NCBI GenBank assembly: GCA_963576725.1
Contig: OY755239.1
Location: 57,815,453-57,879,452 of the forward strand
Length of the DNA stretch: 64,000 bases
Reading direction: 5' to 3'
DNA from: Azorinus chamasolen
Taxonomy: Eukaryota; Mollusca; Bivalvia; Cardiida; Solecurtidae
A program made the position numbers and the translations under genes. The notes beneath the pieces were generated by a model. The model worked only from the letters and a program-made list of their open reading frames with translations, ran no database searches and had not been told where the DNA came from. Below, in pieces: positions 32,648 to 44,071 of the stretch. Within the stretch, counting starts at the first letter, position 1, and each line of letters begins with the position of its first letter.

Positions 32648-33260
32648 TATGATGGTATACTCTTAAACCCAGAAATGGGATGAGCTTACCAGACTCATGT
32701 ATTACCTTTTCTCTGTCGTGCCCTTAACGGCTTCCCTGCAGTTGCTCTGTCTTCAGCAAAGTCATTGAGTACATATTTGACGGACTTTCGCAGTTGTTAT
32801 GCTATGTTTTACATTTTGTACTGTGATTACTGTCTTCTATGTTGTGGGGAAGTCCAGCGGGGATACCTTTATTTACAATGTTTGTTTAGCTAGGGTGACT
32901 TTGAGATAAGTGTGAGGTTAGGACGTCCGTAAACCGGTTTAAACCCCTAGTGGTGATTTTGCTACTGACCGTGCCAAGGCGGTTCTCTCTTTGTCACCCT
33001 TACTTTTGTTTGTCTTGTGTCTTTGTGCTTGTGTTTTGTTCATGTTTGTCTCTGGTGCTCGTGTATTTGTTGGTGTTTTATGTGTTCTTCTCGTGTGTTT
33101 GCGTGTGTTTGGTTGTGTGTGTGTGTGGCATGCTGTCTATTGATGTGTTGGTGGTGATTGCGTCTTGTATTTGACTTTCTACTGTATGTGTGTGTATGAG
33201 TATACATTGCAATGCTTTCTGTAGGTGTTTTGGTGATGGTGGCGTTTTGTGTGTGGCTTT
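32648..33260 (+). mobile_element. Penelope-like 3' region fragment
   Basis: Contains CTCTTAAACCC, then the terminal repeat GATAAGTGTGAGGTTAGGAC, GTAAACCGGTTTAAACCCCT and GACCGTGCCAAGGCGGTTCT. 33000-33260 is GTGT-rich. No reverse-transcriptase motif is left. Confidence 0.7.
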
Positions 33261-34049
33261 TCCTGCTTGACTTTACTACTTTTTCATTCTGATGAAACGC
33301 CGAATTACTGTTTTCTTTTGGAAATAATCATAGAATATTCACTGATATTAGAAATATAATTTGTTCTGTATTTCTGTATTTAATCCGCAATAATACTAAT
33401 GACACCGCAAACTTTTGATATTTTAAGAGATTTTTCTTATTTGCTTTAATGTATGATAATTCCATTAATTCACCTTGGGGTATACAGTCTTGCTTTTGTG
33501 GTGCCGGTGAAGGTGTTGGTCCTTGCTCATTATTGGAAGGCATACCTGAATAAACAAACATTATTTAAAAAATGTTATGAGTTGTTTTGGTATTCAATAT
33601 CAAAGTTTATGAAACTTGTAAACAAAGTGGCTTAATTCAATATAAATAGGGGATCTCACACGAGTGGTTATAAAGTACAAAAATGTTGACTAAAATGATA
33701 GTATATGAACATTGGAGAGTGTCATAGTTTATTTTAACCAGCGTATTGATCATAAATGATGATATACGGGCACACTTATTACTGAATTGATTGAAGACTT
33801 ACATTTGTAATCACATGTCCGTAATAATATTTTCCGCCAAAATATAATATTGTTTATGGTAATGTCACCACAAATGATGCAATTGGGTGTCCCACTTCAT
33901 GCAGCGTATATTGACGAGCAAGCAAACTATAATGATAATTACATTACTATTGAATTATGGAAAATAGTACATGGATTTCGCACACTGCCGGAGAGGATTA
34001 AATATGTGATAATTAAACCTACTAAATACATGAAATGTTTTGTTCGTTG
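33261..34049. other. noncoding, no feature recognised
   Basis: Short frames only, with no motifs. Confidence 0.45.
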
Positions 34050-34295
34050 TTAACCCTTTTGGCGCCAACTTTCTAATTGTCGTCTGCAATCCAAGTTTGT
34101 TAAACCATTCAGTAAAATAAGGAAATGAGATAAATAAATGCCAATTTCAAAGGAATAAAGCACATATATAGAAATAGAGATTGAGACAAATAGTGAAGTC
34201 CCTGATCAGACGCCGTCTTGAAACGGCGGCGTCTGATATGGGACTGCACTTTTTGTCATGGTGCATTTATGCGACTGCGGCGGTGAAAGGGTTAA
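34050..34295. mobile_element. TTAA-4 MITE, complete
   Basis: TTAACCCTTTTGGCGCCAAC and GGCGGTGAAAGGGTTAA. Hairpin GTCCCTGATCAGACGCCGTC ... GGCGTCTGATATGGGAC with a GAAAC loop. Reverse orientation relative to 47661. Confidence 0.93.
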
Positions 34296-34814
34296 ATATT
34301 ATGCAAAGTCTACTGCATAGTTATGCTATCAAAGCCAGAGTCAACGCCATTTCCCCCTCTGATTTTCATTGGTTCTGGCGTAGCTGCGGAGACTGCCTTC
34401 TGATTGGTGACCCGCCACAGTCATGACATAACGAGTCTCATAATCACCAAGTCGAAGGCAATGGTTCGAGTAACTCCCGAAAATAGAAACATAAATATTA
34501 ACCAACAAAAGTCGCAATTGTCCTGAAAATACATGTATTAGCATTTATATAGATCAAATAAACAGCTATTACAAAAAGGTTTCGAAAACTACATTTAATA
34601 TTTCCTGAAAATATTGATATTTAGATTTTTATATAACAAGTTGAACAAAACGTTTTAAACCGTCATACTATTTTTGGTTAAGATGTATTGTTTCGATATT
34701 TAGAAAACAGACATTAAATTACTGTAAGCTGTAAATATATAATTGTTTTAATTTATTTTAATTTACCTTGACAGCTTTGCTTCGGCTGATAACGTTTTTA
34801 TTTTATCACCAAGC
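34296..34814. other. noncoding, no feature recognised
   Basis: No repeat or coding signal. Confidence 0.4.
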
Positions 34815-35232
34815 TGTTTTTCCTACTGCCAAGATATCGTAGCATAATTCTCTGTCTGACTTAGCCTTAGGTCGACGAATGAAGGCTTCACTCTCCCTCG
34901 ATGCACACATACCTAGTGAACGATGTGTATCAGCACGAGTTATTGTTTGTCCTATAGATGTCACCACCCTGATTTCCGTCATCTGCTTTGGCATTTTCTC
35001 TTTTGTGATTGTTAGTGGTCATGTCCCGCACAGTTTTCATCAATAAAAAGGTCAGATTGTTTTTAGTTCACGTAGAACTTCATGTTTACGAATACAGAAA
35101 TAAACACACATTTTATTCTGAAGGATAACATGGTTATCAGTTTCAAAAGAACAATACATCTTAATATGTAAATCATCGACCTAAGGCTTAGCCTGAAAGA
35201 GCTACGATATCTCGGCACAAGTAAAAACGGAT
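34815..35232. repeat. inverted repeat around an unidentified frame
   Basis: The reverse complement of about 34815-34880 (GACCTAAGGCTAAGTCAGAC, GCTACGATATCTTGGCA) matches 35178-35232 (GACCTAAGGCTTAGCCTGAA, GCTACGATATCTCGGCA). On the minus strand 34994-34806 is a 62-codon frame (RVVTSIGQTITRADTHRSLG) that I do not recognise. It may be a transposon remnant or chance. Confidence 0.55.
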
Positions 35233-35259
35233 TGGTGATATTTTCAACTTAGATAACCC

Positions 35260-36420
35260 TTTCTTTGATGTTTCCTACCATTTACCCAGAAGAACTAAAA
35301 TTGAATATAGCTAACCTTTCCGACACTTATGCGACGTTTCTTTTTTTCTAGACCTTAATATTGACAATGGAATGATTTCTTCTTAAGATTATGACAAAAG
35401 AGACGATTTTGATTTTAGTATTGTAAAATGTCACTCATTTTGATGAAGATGTTCCCCGTGCACCATCTTACGGTCGCTAGAGCATGTTTTCTGTTGACGA
35501 TTTTAACAGTCGAACTATTATTTTAACTGAAAAGCTGCTTAAGAAAGGATATAGGTATCATAAACTAAGAAAAACATTCTCTAAATTTTATTATCGAAAT
35601 ATCTCACTTATTGGCAAATACATGTACATGTACAAGTGTAATCTTATGGCGCTCCTGCGACACAGTATTTCACATCCTGAATTCTATGGTGATGTGATTT
35701 ACAAACTTCGTAAAATTATTGGATATACCCATTTTCTCACTTTGTTCATTAAATACGTTAAACCATTCATTAAAAAGGCATATGATCCTATGATATTACA
35801 ACATACTGCATGTCTGGTTTTTAACACGTTTACAGTTGGCAATCACGCTGCTCTCTTTGCATGAACGCCGAAAAGAAATACTCCGACAAGAAAGATTGTG
35901 TACTCTATGAAGGCGACCTCTTAAATCCGTAAACGGAAGGAGGACGTCGGATATTTGTACTCGTTTTTGTCGTATCTTTTATTACGTTTCTACAGTTACT
36001 ATGTTTGTAGCTCAATCATTGAGTACATTAGCGATAGGTGGATGCAGTTTGTTTCACTTAAATATGTTTTCGGTTTACATGCACTTAACCACTGTATTTG
36101 CCATCGCTGTTGTTGTAGATTAGTCAGTGAGGGTATACGTTTATTTACACAGTTTGTCTTTTAGGGTTGGTGGAATAAGTGTCAGGTTGGCACCCCTAAA
36201 CCGTTTTAAACCCCTAGTGACTTTTGTCACTGACCTTTCCTAGGCGGTACTCCTGTCTTCCCCCTCTTGTTATTTTGTTATGTCTTTGTTCGTCTCGTTG
36301 TGTCTTTTATATACATATACATTTATTGTTTTTGTCGTGGTGCTGTTCGGGCGATTGTGTGTTTTGTATGCAGTGTTTCCTCCATGACTCATACATATAC
36401 TTTGCTTAAGGGCTGTTTAT
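35260..36420 (+). pseudogene. reverse transcriptase relic, Penelope-like, 5' truncated
   Basis: Begins near IYPEELKLN (about 35281), passes LDLNIDNGMIS and YDKRDDFDFSIV with frame breaks, then a clean frame at 35484-35864: VDDFNSRTIILTEKLLKKGY, HPEFYGDVIYKLRKIIGYTH, ACLVFNTFTVGN. The catalytic YLDD region is missing. The 3' terminal repeat follows (GGTGGAATAAGTGTCAGGTT, CCTTTCCTAGGCGGTACTCC). Same family as 1741-2690 and better preserved in its C-terminal part. Confidence 0.75.
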
Positions 36421-37064
36421 GTTGAACTTTCGATTTACCATCCTGCTTCAATTTAACCAACATTAGAAAATCATGTTTGTATCGCTAAAACTCATGCCAT
36501 TGACAATGCCCACTTCCATTTGCTTTTCGAAGTGTTTTTAAAATCCGTATTTTATTGACAACGTTGGCGTTTTATTGTACAGTTTTCCATCGGATGCCCG
36601 TGCTGCTGGATAGGATTTTAGCAGGAAGGAATTTAATCTAAATATTTGTTCGAAACGTCTGGGGACGGAAAGACGACATTTTCCTCCTCACAATACGTTT
36701 GGAGAATGGTCACATGTTTTTTACTAAGTGAACTGTCACCGAATCTCGACATTTTCACACATAGAGACCGTCTCCGGAAAACGATCAGTGTTAGCGGAGT
36801 GCTTGAGTGTTTACATTTTGCATGTTGTTTAAAGTTCAGGCCCGACGTCGGTTATCCAGTGTAAAGAAAATCTTAACTTGTTGGTGCAAAGTTTGATGCA
36901 AAATGTTCTGTACAAAGTAGATGTTACTCCATTTATTCACACTTAAACTTACAGTTAATGCAGGACATGCGAATACATGTATATAATCAGGCTATACCAT
37001 TTCGTGGTCAATTACACTGTCAATTGGAGTTTTGCACGTTGAGCAAATTGTCGGTCGTTGTAAT
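36421..37064. other. noncoding, no feature recognised
   Basis: A 72-codon frame at 36646 shows no motif. Confidence 0.45.
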
Positions 37065-37180
37065 AAAATATTGTGACCCCCGTGATATTATGACTCACTG
37101 GTGATGATATTACGACCGGGGTCATAATAGTTCGACCCGGTCATAATATTACGACAATGGGTCATAATATTTCGATTACC
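37065..37180. repeat. GTCATAATATTACGACC cluster
   Basis: Five to six degenerate units such as GGGGTCATAATAGTTCGACC and CGGTCATAATATTACGAC in 115 bases. Confidence 0.65.
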
Positions 37181-37190
37181 CGGTAAAAAT

Positions 37191-37265
37191 GTTATTATTA
37201 TTATTATTATTATTATACCACATTTATATAGCGCTCTTTTCACACAGGATATGTGCGTTCAAAAG
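37191..37265. repeat. (TTA)n plus TATATAGCGCTC motif
   Basis: Eight TTA triplets followed by CCACATTTATATAGCGCTCT and TCACACAGGATATGTGCGTT. The TATAGCGCTC block resembles 3' ends of LINE/SINE-type repeats I know from other animals. This is low-certainty recall. Confidence 0.5.
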
Positions 37266-37289
37266 CTCTGCCCAAGGATGAAATTACTA

Positions 37290-38030
37290 ACCTGAACGAA
37301 CCGCATGGTTATCTATCCAGACAATAAAACAATAGATATACCATACATATAAAATCACTAGCCGGGAGGAAACGCATAATTATCCATCCGGTCAATGAAA
37401 GATATACAAACGATTTACAATATGAAATTACTAACCAGAAGGAACCGCATGATTGTCCATCCGGCCAATGAGAGATATACAATAGATATAAATAAAAAAA
37501 ACAAAACCGGAAAGAATCGCATGATCGTATATCCGGTCAATGAGAGATACATGTATGCAATAGATATACAATATATATGAAATCACTAACCGGAAGAAAC
37601 CGCATGATTGTCTATCTAGTCACTGAAATATATGCAATAGATATACAATAAATATGAAATCGCCAAACGGTAGGAACCACATGATTATCTACACGGTCGA
37701 TGAGAGATATGCAATAGATATACAATGTACAATAAATATAAAATCACTAACCGGTAGGAACCACACTATTGTCTATTCGGTCAATGAGAGATATGCAATA
37801 GATATACAATATATTATATAAAATCACTAACCGGTAGGGACCACATGATTGTCTACACGGTCACCGAGAGATATGCAATAGATGTACAACAAATATAAAA
37901 CAACTAACCGGTAGGAACCACATGATTGTCTACACGGTAAATGAGAGATATGCAATAGATATACAATAAATATAAAATCACTAACCGGTAGGAACCACAT
38001 GATAGTCCACAAGGTCAATGACATATCGAT
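37290..38030. repeat. 78-bp satellite, about nine copies
   Basis: Unit runs CTAACCGGTAGGAACCACAT, GATTGTCTACACGGTCAATG, AGAGATATGCAATAGATATA, CAATAAATATAAAATCA. Early units are diverged, later units are more alike. Spacing is 75-90 bp. Confidence 0.9.
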
Positions 38031-38539
38031 TCCTACAACATATCCAATTGGCTGCAATGGCAAAGGAATCATATCAGACAAATCGACACTGATTGACGCC
38101 CAACGTTAGCTACGTTTCCAAAACTGTCATAGTAATATATGTTGAAGAAATGTGTTTTCAGAGATCATTTGAAACATGCCAATGAGCTTGCATCTCTAAT
38201 GCCTGATGGTAGAGCATTCCTGAGTTTCGGAGCTGCATGCATGAAACTTCTCTCACCGTATTTCACCTTACGACCTTTTGATACAACCAACGACAAGGAA
38301 CTTCTTGCTGGCCTTAATTCTCTGACCTTATGACCTCCTTACATAATTACAAATGTATTACAATTCGACTCACCAAAACATTGAGGATTAACCAGTGTGT
38401 CGCATAAAAACTAACCGGATTGTTAAGCCAAGTAATATAGTTTATTCACAGGGTTGTACTACTTGAAATAGTCTTGACATGTCAAGTATTAGGGACACAA
38501 ATAGGCAATCAGTTTACAATGTGTCTACTAATATTAAAT
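38031..38539. other. noncoding with an unidentified 65-codon frame
   Basis: 38139-38333 reads FRDHLKHANELASLMPDGRA then SFGAACMKLLSPYFTLRPFD. It looks like a protein fragment rather than chance, but I cannot name the family. No ATG or splice context can be defended. Confidence 0.4.
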
Positions 38540-38880
38540 GAGAGAAAGAACTGTAGTATATGCAATTAAATGCAGTAAATGCGATATAATGGTGTACGTA
38601 GGCGAGATTTAGAGAGAAATTCGTGAGAGAATGAAAGATCATTTAAGTGATGTAAGGCATGAGAAAAAGAATCCAATACATAGACATTTTGGAGTCGGTG
38701 GTCATAGCAGTGATGGTGTTAAATTTTTAGTTTTTGAAACGGATGCTCAATGCATGTAGAATTGAAAGACAGATTCATGAAACTGATTGGATAGGGAGGC
38801 TGAGAACTTACAGACCATTTGGCTGTAACATCAAGGAGGATAATGCGGTAATGCATGCATGACGTCATTCGATTACGTCG
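38540..38880 (+). pseudogene. GIY-YIG endonuclease relic
   Basis: The frame from about 38570 reads CSKCDIMVYVGE, an in-frame stop, REIRERMKDHLSDVRHEKKN, PIHRHFGVGGHSSDGVKFLV, FETDAQ, then stops. One frame change later it reads DWIGRLRTYRPFGCNIKED. VYVGE is the second half of the GIY-YIG motif, and the R-E-R-x-x-x-H helix and LRT-x-x-P-x-G-x-N end are those of GIY-YIG domains in Penelope-like retroelements. At least two lesions; not functional. Confidence 0.75.
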
Positions 38881-39267
38881 TGATATTTTAAATAACAACC
38901 CAAAATCACCATGACGCTGGGTCAACATTGTTCTCTTTTGACACAATAATCTTTAAAAAAGGCCATTAGTGATCGAAATATTAGATCGGAGCTATTCAAG
39001 TACTTATATAACTATTTCGTCCATGAATATTTAGTAGGAAATGATCTGGTAATAGGCACAAATCCTTGATAAACTAATCTCAAATACGACATACTGATTT
39101 CTAGGATCTAAGTTATTTGTGTATATAAGTGAGAACAGTGAAACATATTGCAGCTGCATTTTTCTGGAGTGTAACTCTGGAGTGTAGTCTCGCAGTAAAC
39201 CATGGTCATTTTGAATTTCCATTAAAGATCGGGCTGCGATCGCAGCCCAATTATTCGAAGGTTAAAA
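38881..39267. other. noncoding
   Basis: 39010-39040 has a TTAA-1 body scrap (CGTCCATGAATATTTAGTAG). 39230-39247 is an 18-bp perfect palindrome GGGCTGCGATCGCAGCCC. Confidence 0.5.
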
Positions 39268-39550
39268 CTTAGAATCCTGATGAGACATCCAGTTAACCCT
39301 TAGTCTGCTATGAAAAACATGTCTTGCTTTATTTCCGATTTGTTAAAATTTTCATTTATTTCCGTTTCGTCCAAGCTTTTGAGAAACTATTGACCGAGTA
39401 TCGAACAGTTTAGATCCCGATGAGACGCCGAGTTACTCGATGTCTCTTCTGGATCCAAGCTGTTTGCAAAATGCCAGTTAAGTCGCGCTTAGAAGGCAAA
39501 GGGTTAAACGGTGTCTCATCTGGGTCCAAACTGTTTGCAGATGCATTCAC
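39268..39550. mobile_element. TTAA-3 hairpin split by another TTAA-3
   Basis: Left arm AATCCTGATGAGACATCCAG and right arm ACGGTGTCTCATCTGGGTCC of one hairpin, separated by the complete element at 39293-39507. Confidence 0.85.
39293..39507. mobile_element. TTAA-3 MITE nested in TTAA-3
   Basis: TTAACCCTTAGTCTGCTATG ... AAGGCAAAGGGTTAA. Body GCTTTTGAGAAACTATTGAC, hairpin TTTAGATCCCGATGAGACGC with apex GCCGAGTTACTCGATG. Confidence 0.9.
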
Positions 39551-39825
39551 AAATATGTCCATAGCCCACTAATGTTAAAACATACAATGCTATTAAATTG
39601 ATATCTAGCCATTCGTTGGAACAAACCATTATCAGGACAATCTCCACAACAGAGACTTACATGGCTAGAGTTATGTTATTTTCTACATACACACATCTTC
39701 ATCAAGAATAACTGTTACCCCACTGTGAACAAAATGTCTGCCTAGATTTAGATCTGTTCAATTTTGACAGCGTCAGATTCGATTAAGGTTTTGAAGAAAG
39801 TATTAACCGGATGTAAAGCAGCATA

Positions 39826-39925
39826 TATCCTGATGAGATGCCGATTTCATCGGCGAATCATCTGGATCCAATCTGTTTGCAAAGCAGGTCATGTTATGAA
39901 TAACGGAATAAGTGTTTAGTCTCCA
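39826..39925. mobile_element. TTAA-3 fragment
   Basis: TCCTGATGAGATGCCGATTT ... CATCTGGATCCAATCTGTTTG and a decayed right body. Confidence 0.7.
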
Positions 39926-41043
39926 ATCACTTAATCTAGGACTGGCTTGTTTTATTGTTATTGCTGAACTGTCAACATTGATATGTCATTTTCGGTTATT
40001 TGACACATGTACCGAACAAACTGATTAACAAAGACCTGTGGTCTTATTTCCTAAAATATTATCTTACATGGCGTCCAAAACAGCAAACTGGAGAATCGAC
40101 TCATTACTACCTAATCTTGCTGTAAGTAAATAGCACAATTGCTAAGAATACCGCCGGATAAACTAACTGGGTTTCTATGAATGAAACCATTGCCCGTATT
40201 CTTAAAGCTCCTAAGGAGACAATTAAGAAAATCCATTAGCTTCCTGAACATCAATACAAGTAAGATTATTCCCTTGGAATGGCGCTTAAAATAAATCATG
40301 TAGGTTACAAACTATTCCGAGATCTATTTAATTAATTTTCATTGAATAGTTTTGTTACAGATTAAGACAGACACAGAGTTGTCTTACGTTCAAAATAATC
40401 TTCAGGAGATTATTTAATATGGGCCTTTATTCTACGATCGACTTCTGCAGACAGTCGGGTGATCATTTACACCACGGGGAAGGAATTGTGAAATAATGGT
40501 AAAGAATTACACGTGACGTAAGAACATCAATAAAAACACGTGTTGCGTACATTTAACTCACTATATGACCATAGTTTTGTTTCCTTTGTTTATTTAATGT
40601 AAATTCAACGTCCCTTGTTTTGTTTATATGTCAGTGGAGGTGAATCTTAAAATTGACGTTAAAAACTAGTTGATTCCAAAACACATTTATGATCTTTAAT
40701 TAACATATGCCACGTATATATCATCATAGTTAGTAGAAGAATATGGAAAGATTTACAGGTAGTTTGCTTATAAATCGCTTTATTCAATCAGGTTATATAA
40801 GTTAAAATATATTAATGCAACATTATTCATTTTTCATAACTAAAATCATTAAAATGTATGACCCCGAAAGACCAGAAACAACACTGCGAATGAAGAAGGG
40901 GCGACCTTTACGGTCGTTGTAAAGTGAATAAATTCTAAAATTGACATTAGAGGGAAGCTATGCTTTAGCATCAGCGCAATATCAATATATGATAGTGTCA
41001 GCATCTGGAGCGGGATGCGACAGGTTTAACCAATTGCATCATA
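39926..41043. other. noncoding, no feature recognised
   Basis: Longest stretch of this segment without a recurring repeat. No coding signal. Confidence 0.5.
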
Positions 41044-41251
41044 GACCTATTTTAGACCTAACCTCTTTAAATAAATATACTGAAAAAGACCATTTACTAA
41101 ACAAACAGGAACCTTTAAGAATTATATAGTTTTTTATTTGAAACAGTTAATCCTATTTAGCAAATGCCCTATTTATTACAATAATTATTATGGTTTCAAA
41201 AAGTGTTTTACAGAGGCTACAGAAGGCGTCAATATGAAGGAATGGGTCGTG
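41044..41251. mobile_element. TTAA-2 MITE, decayed
   Basis: ACCTAACCTCTTTAAATAAA ... GGCGTCAATATGAAGGAATG. The hairpin is partly lost (TAGCAAATGCCCTATTTATT). Confidence 0.75.
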
Positions 41252-42260
41252 CCGTGACACACCAAAGTCGGTATAAACCGAAGTAGCAGTTTCCTTGCTT
41301 AAGCCCAGCATTACAAGGTGAGTTCTACATGTATGGGCTATGCCTGGTCGGTCCTGTGTCATACTTTACTTCCATCAGAAGATAAGGGAAAGATAGAGAT
41401 GGCTTTTGTTGTCTCTGCATAAATTGTAGACCTTTATCAGAGAAACCGTTTCTCTATGTGTCCATGAAATGATATAGATTTGAATTCTTCAGTTTCTGCC
41501 ATGTTCAAAATGTTCCAACATTCCCTTCTGATAATCAAAATGCTATAATAACACAATTAATTAATATTCATGATGACACTATTGTTTGTATGAATATTCA
41601 TCAGGTAAAGGGTTAAACATGTTCCATCACTGTTAACTGTCGCATCTTTGATAACCTAATAGTATGCAAACTGTTTGTATCCAGATGAGACGTCGAGTAA
41701 CTCCAGTAACTGTCTGTTATTGTGACTAAATTATCTATTAAAAATAAATAAAAAATAAAATGAAAATTGTAGCAGACGACAAAGTCTGCATGCGACAAAG
41801 TTTGCAGACGACAAAAATTCGTATCGAAAGAGATAATGCCTCAGACAACAACATCGTCAATATATCGTCTTGGAGCAAACGGTCAAGCCGAAGCGTCCTT
41901 ATAAATGGACGAAGATTGCTATGACTTTCGCAACCGTACATAATACAGATATCCCCATGATAACAGGTCCCTATCATGACCAGACACATAGGTGGACAAG
42001 GGGCATTCAATAACAATTCCCTTTATTAATCGGAGTGGAGTTTATATGATGTTCAAACTGTCCCTTCGTCATAATAAACAACATTACCTTTTTTATAAGC
42101 ATTGGACACGTTGCTTTGAATAAAACTTACTATTTTTATATCATTGGTTTTATTTACGACCCTTTGATTCTGCATTTGATATGGACAAAGCTAATAATCC
42201 ATTTCCAAAACCTAAATTTAACAGACATTGAATATATTATCACAACATATTTCGATTTGT
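41252..42260. other. noncoding with small MITE scraps
   Basis: 41560-41618 is a TTAA-1 end (TTAATATTCATGATGACACT ... GGTAAAGGGTTAA). 41664-41705 is a TTAA-3 arm (ACTGTTTGTATCCAGATGAG). Nothing coding. Confidence 0.5.
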
Positions 42261-42510
42261 TTAACCCTTTCCCTCATATAAACGTGTTTTCACGCATTTG
42301 CAAACAGAGTAGACCCAGATCAGACGGCTCCTAGAGGAGCCGTCTGATCAGGGTCTGCTCTGTTTGCTAAAATAATTTGATAGACCCGTTTCTTTACTTT
42401 CTAAAATGGGTACAATGTTCCACCTTATATACTTCATTATATCTATTTTGCCCATGAATATTCAGCAGGTATTGAACTTTGGAATGAACATAGAACAGGG
42501 AAAGGGTTAA
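42261..42510. mobile_element. TTAA-1 MITE, complete reference copy
   Basis: TTAACCCTTTCCCTCATATA and AACAGGGAAAGGGTTAA. Central hairpin of about 32-bp arms, GCAAACAGAGTAGACCCAGA and TCAGACGGCTCC, apex GGCTCCTAGAGGAGCC. The two sides outside the hairpin are not complementary beyond the ends: left ACGTGTTTTCACGCATTT, right CCATGAATATTCAGCAGGTA. TTAA plus CCCTTT ends suggest a non-autonomous piggyBac element. Confidence 0.95.
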
Positions 42511-42655
42511 ACCTATCTAAAGCAACCAGGAAAAAAAGAGGTTTAATTATGGGTATTAAAGGCAGGTGGTAGCTTAATACAGGACGGACGTTATGCAGAG
42601 AGTTCCCCTAAGAGCTCTCTGAATTAGTTCGTGGTGACAATCACATTCTTCAATC
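42511..42655. mobile_element. TA-1 MITE, right half lost
   Basis: AAACCTATCTAAAGCAACCA, then GGTGGTAGCTTAATACAGGA and AGAGAGTTCCCCTAAGAGCT. Confidence 0.72.
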
Positions 42656-42672
42656 TTACTCAACCTTACTCT

Positions 42673-42899
42673 TTAAGTCATTCCTTCCTACTGGCGTCTT
42701 TTGACGCCTCAGTAAAAGTCATATTTTGAAACCAATGTGATAAACAGAGCATTTGCTTCATAGGGGAAAATGCTCTATTTATCACAATGGTTTCAAAACT
42801 ACACAATCATATTGTTTTCCTTTGCTCTAGTAAATGCTCCTTTTCGGTAGATTTATTCAAAGTGGTTTGGTCTAAACATAGTAATAGGGAATGGGTTAA
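42673..42899. mobile_element. TTAA-2 MITE
   Basis: TTAAGTCATTCCTTCCTACT ... AGGGAATGGGTTAA, same orientation as 30341. Apex GCTTCATAGGGG is mutated. Confidence 0.9.
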
Positions 42900-43668
42900 T
42901 GTACCCGCTGTACCAAATGAGGGCATCTTTCTAGGTTTCTAAATATGAATAACAATCAATTGTAATAGTTGAAGAAATTTTCATATTCGTAGCATAGATG
43001 ATAATCTACTTCTTTTTCCGTTGATATTAAAATCAAATCACGAGAATGGATTGCTATTTTTTAAAAACAAGAGATCGAAGACCGCATGTTTTTATCTGAT
43101 GACAGCCCATTCGAATGACATATTTACTATATCAACCTAAAGTAGTTGATTAATCGGTGTATTATATACATACAATATAATCTTTCTTAAGCGACCTTAT
43201 ATTAATTTGACACATGCATCTTAAAAAACTGATGATTGTTTGATACAGGCCAAAACAGAAAGCTCGTTTACCTGCATTAAGCTTCCATCCGTCTTACATA
43301 CTCATAATTATTTTTGATGATCTCTTAATACATGTTCTATTGTTCTGATAAATTCTAGGTGAAAAGCGTTATCGAACTTAGGAACCTTTATAAATTATTG
43401 ACAGGTATATAAAATGTTAAATTCTATACACGTAAGTAACTGATAAAATTAGCAGTTTATCATAAAATTTGTATGTATGTCTGATGCTGGCTAGACTATG
43501 AAACGTTTGAACGTTCAAAATCACACAGCATTAATCATAATGGTTGCCCCTCAGCAAACATGTATGATGTTGTGTAACGAGCTCCATTCGTGCAATAAGA
43601 CCCTTTGAAACGCTTCAACAGCCGGCGATACACTGGTTCTTTTAGGAAACAATCAGGTATGGTATACA
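42900..43668. other. noncoding with TA-1 relic
   Basis: 43170-43350 keeps CTTTCTTAAGCGACC, CAAAACAGAAAGCTCG and CCTGCATTAAGCTTCCATCC of a TA-1 element. The remainder is unassigned. Confidence 0.5.
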
Positions 43669-43886
43669 CTAATTACCCTAAATATTCGGACAGAAACACT
43701 AAAGAAAATATGGTAGACCCAGATCAAACGACCTTCTGAAGAATCCGTTTGATCAGGATCTACACTATTTGATACTATTTCTGTCTAATCTACAGTGTTA
43801 ACTTATCAAGATGATGCCAAGTGGAATTACAAGCCGATATAATGGGGAGCTGGAGTTTCAAAATACTAAGGATTAGTAGGATATGC
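43669..43886. mobile_element. TIR-L element
   Basis: Left end CTAATTACCCTAAATATTCG. Hairpin GGTAGACCCAGATCAAACGA ... CGTTTGATCAGGATCTACAC. The right end (AAAATACTAAGGATTAGTAG) is decayed. The better copy is at 61849-62066. Confidence 0.72.
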
Positions 43887-43903
43887 ATTTGTTTTTATTG
43901 TAA

Positions 43904-44071
43904 TTAACCAAATCCACCCTACGTACTGACACTTTTTGACGCATCTGTAAAAGTCATTTGTGAAACTACGCAATATTCTAAATGTTTCCTTTTCTTTAGT
44001 GAATGCTTCTTTTCGGCAGATTTATTTAAAGAGGTTTAGTCTAAAAGTGATTCATACAAGAGGTTACTTAA
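43904..44071. mobile_element. TTAA-2 MITE, hairpin lost
   Basis: GACACTTTTTGACGCATCTG, GAATGCTTCTTTTCGGCAGA, and an end that runs into the next TTAA. Confidence 0.75.

Noticed and set aside
42261..42510. MITE hairpins as microRNA precursors
   Set aside because: Folding is strong, but the cores recur in many copies as transposons. Nothing in the sequence alone supports processing.
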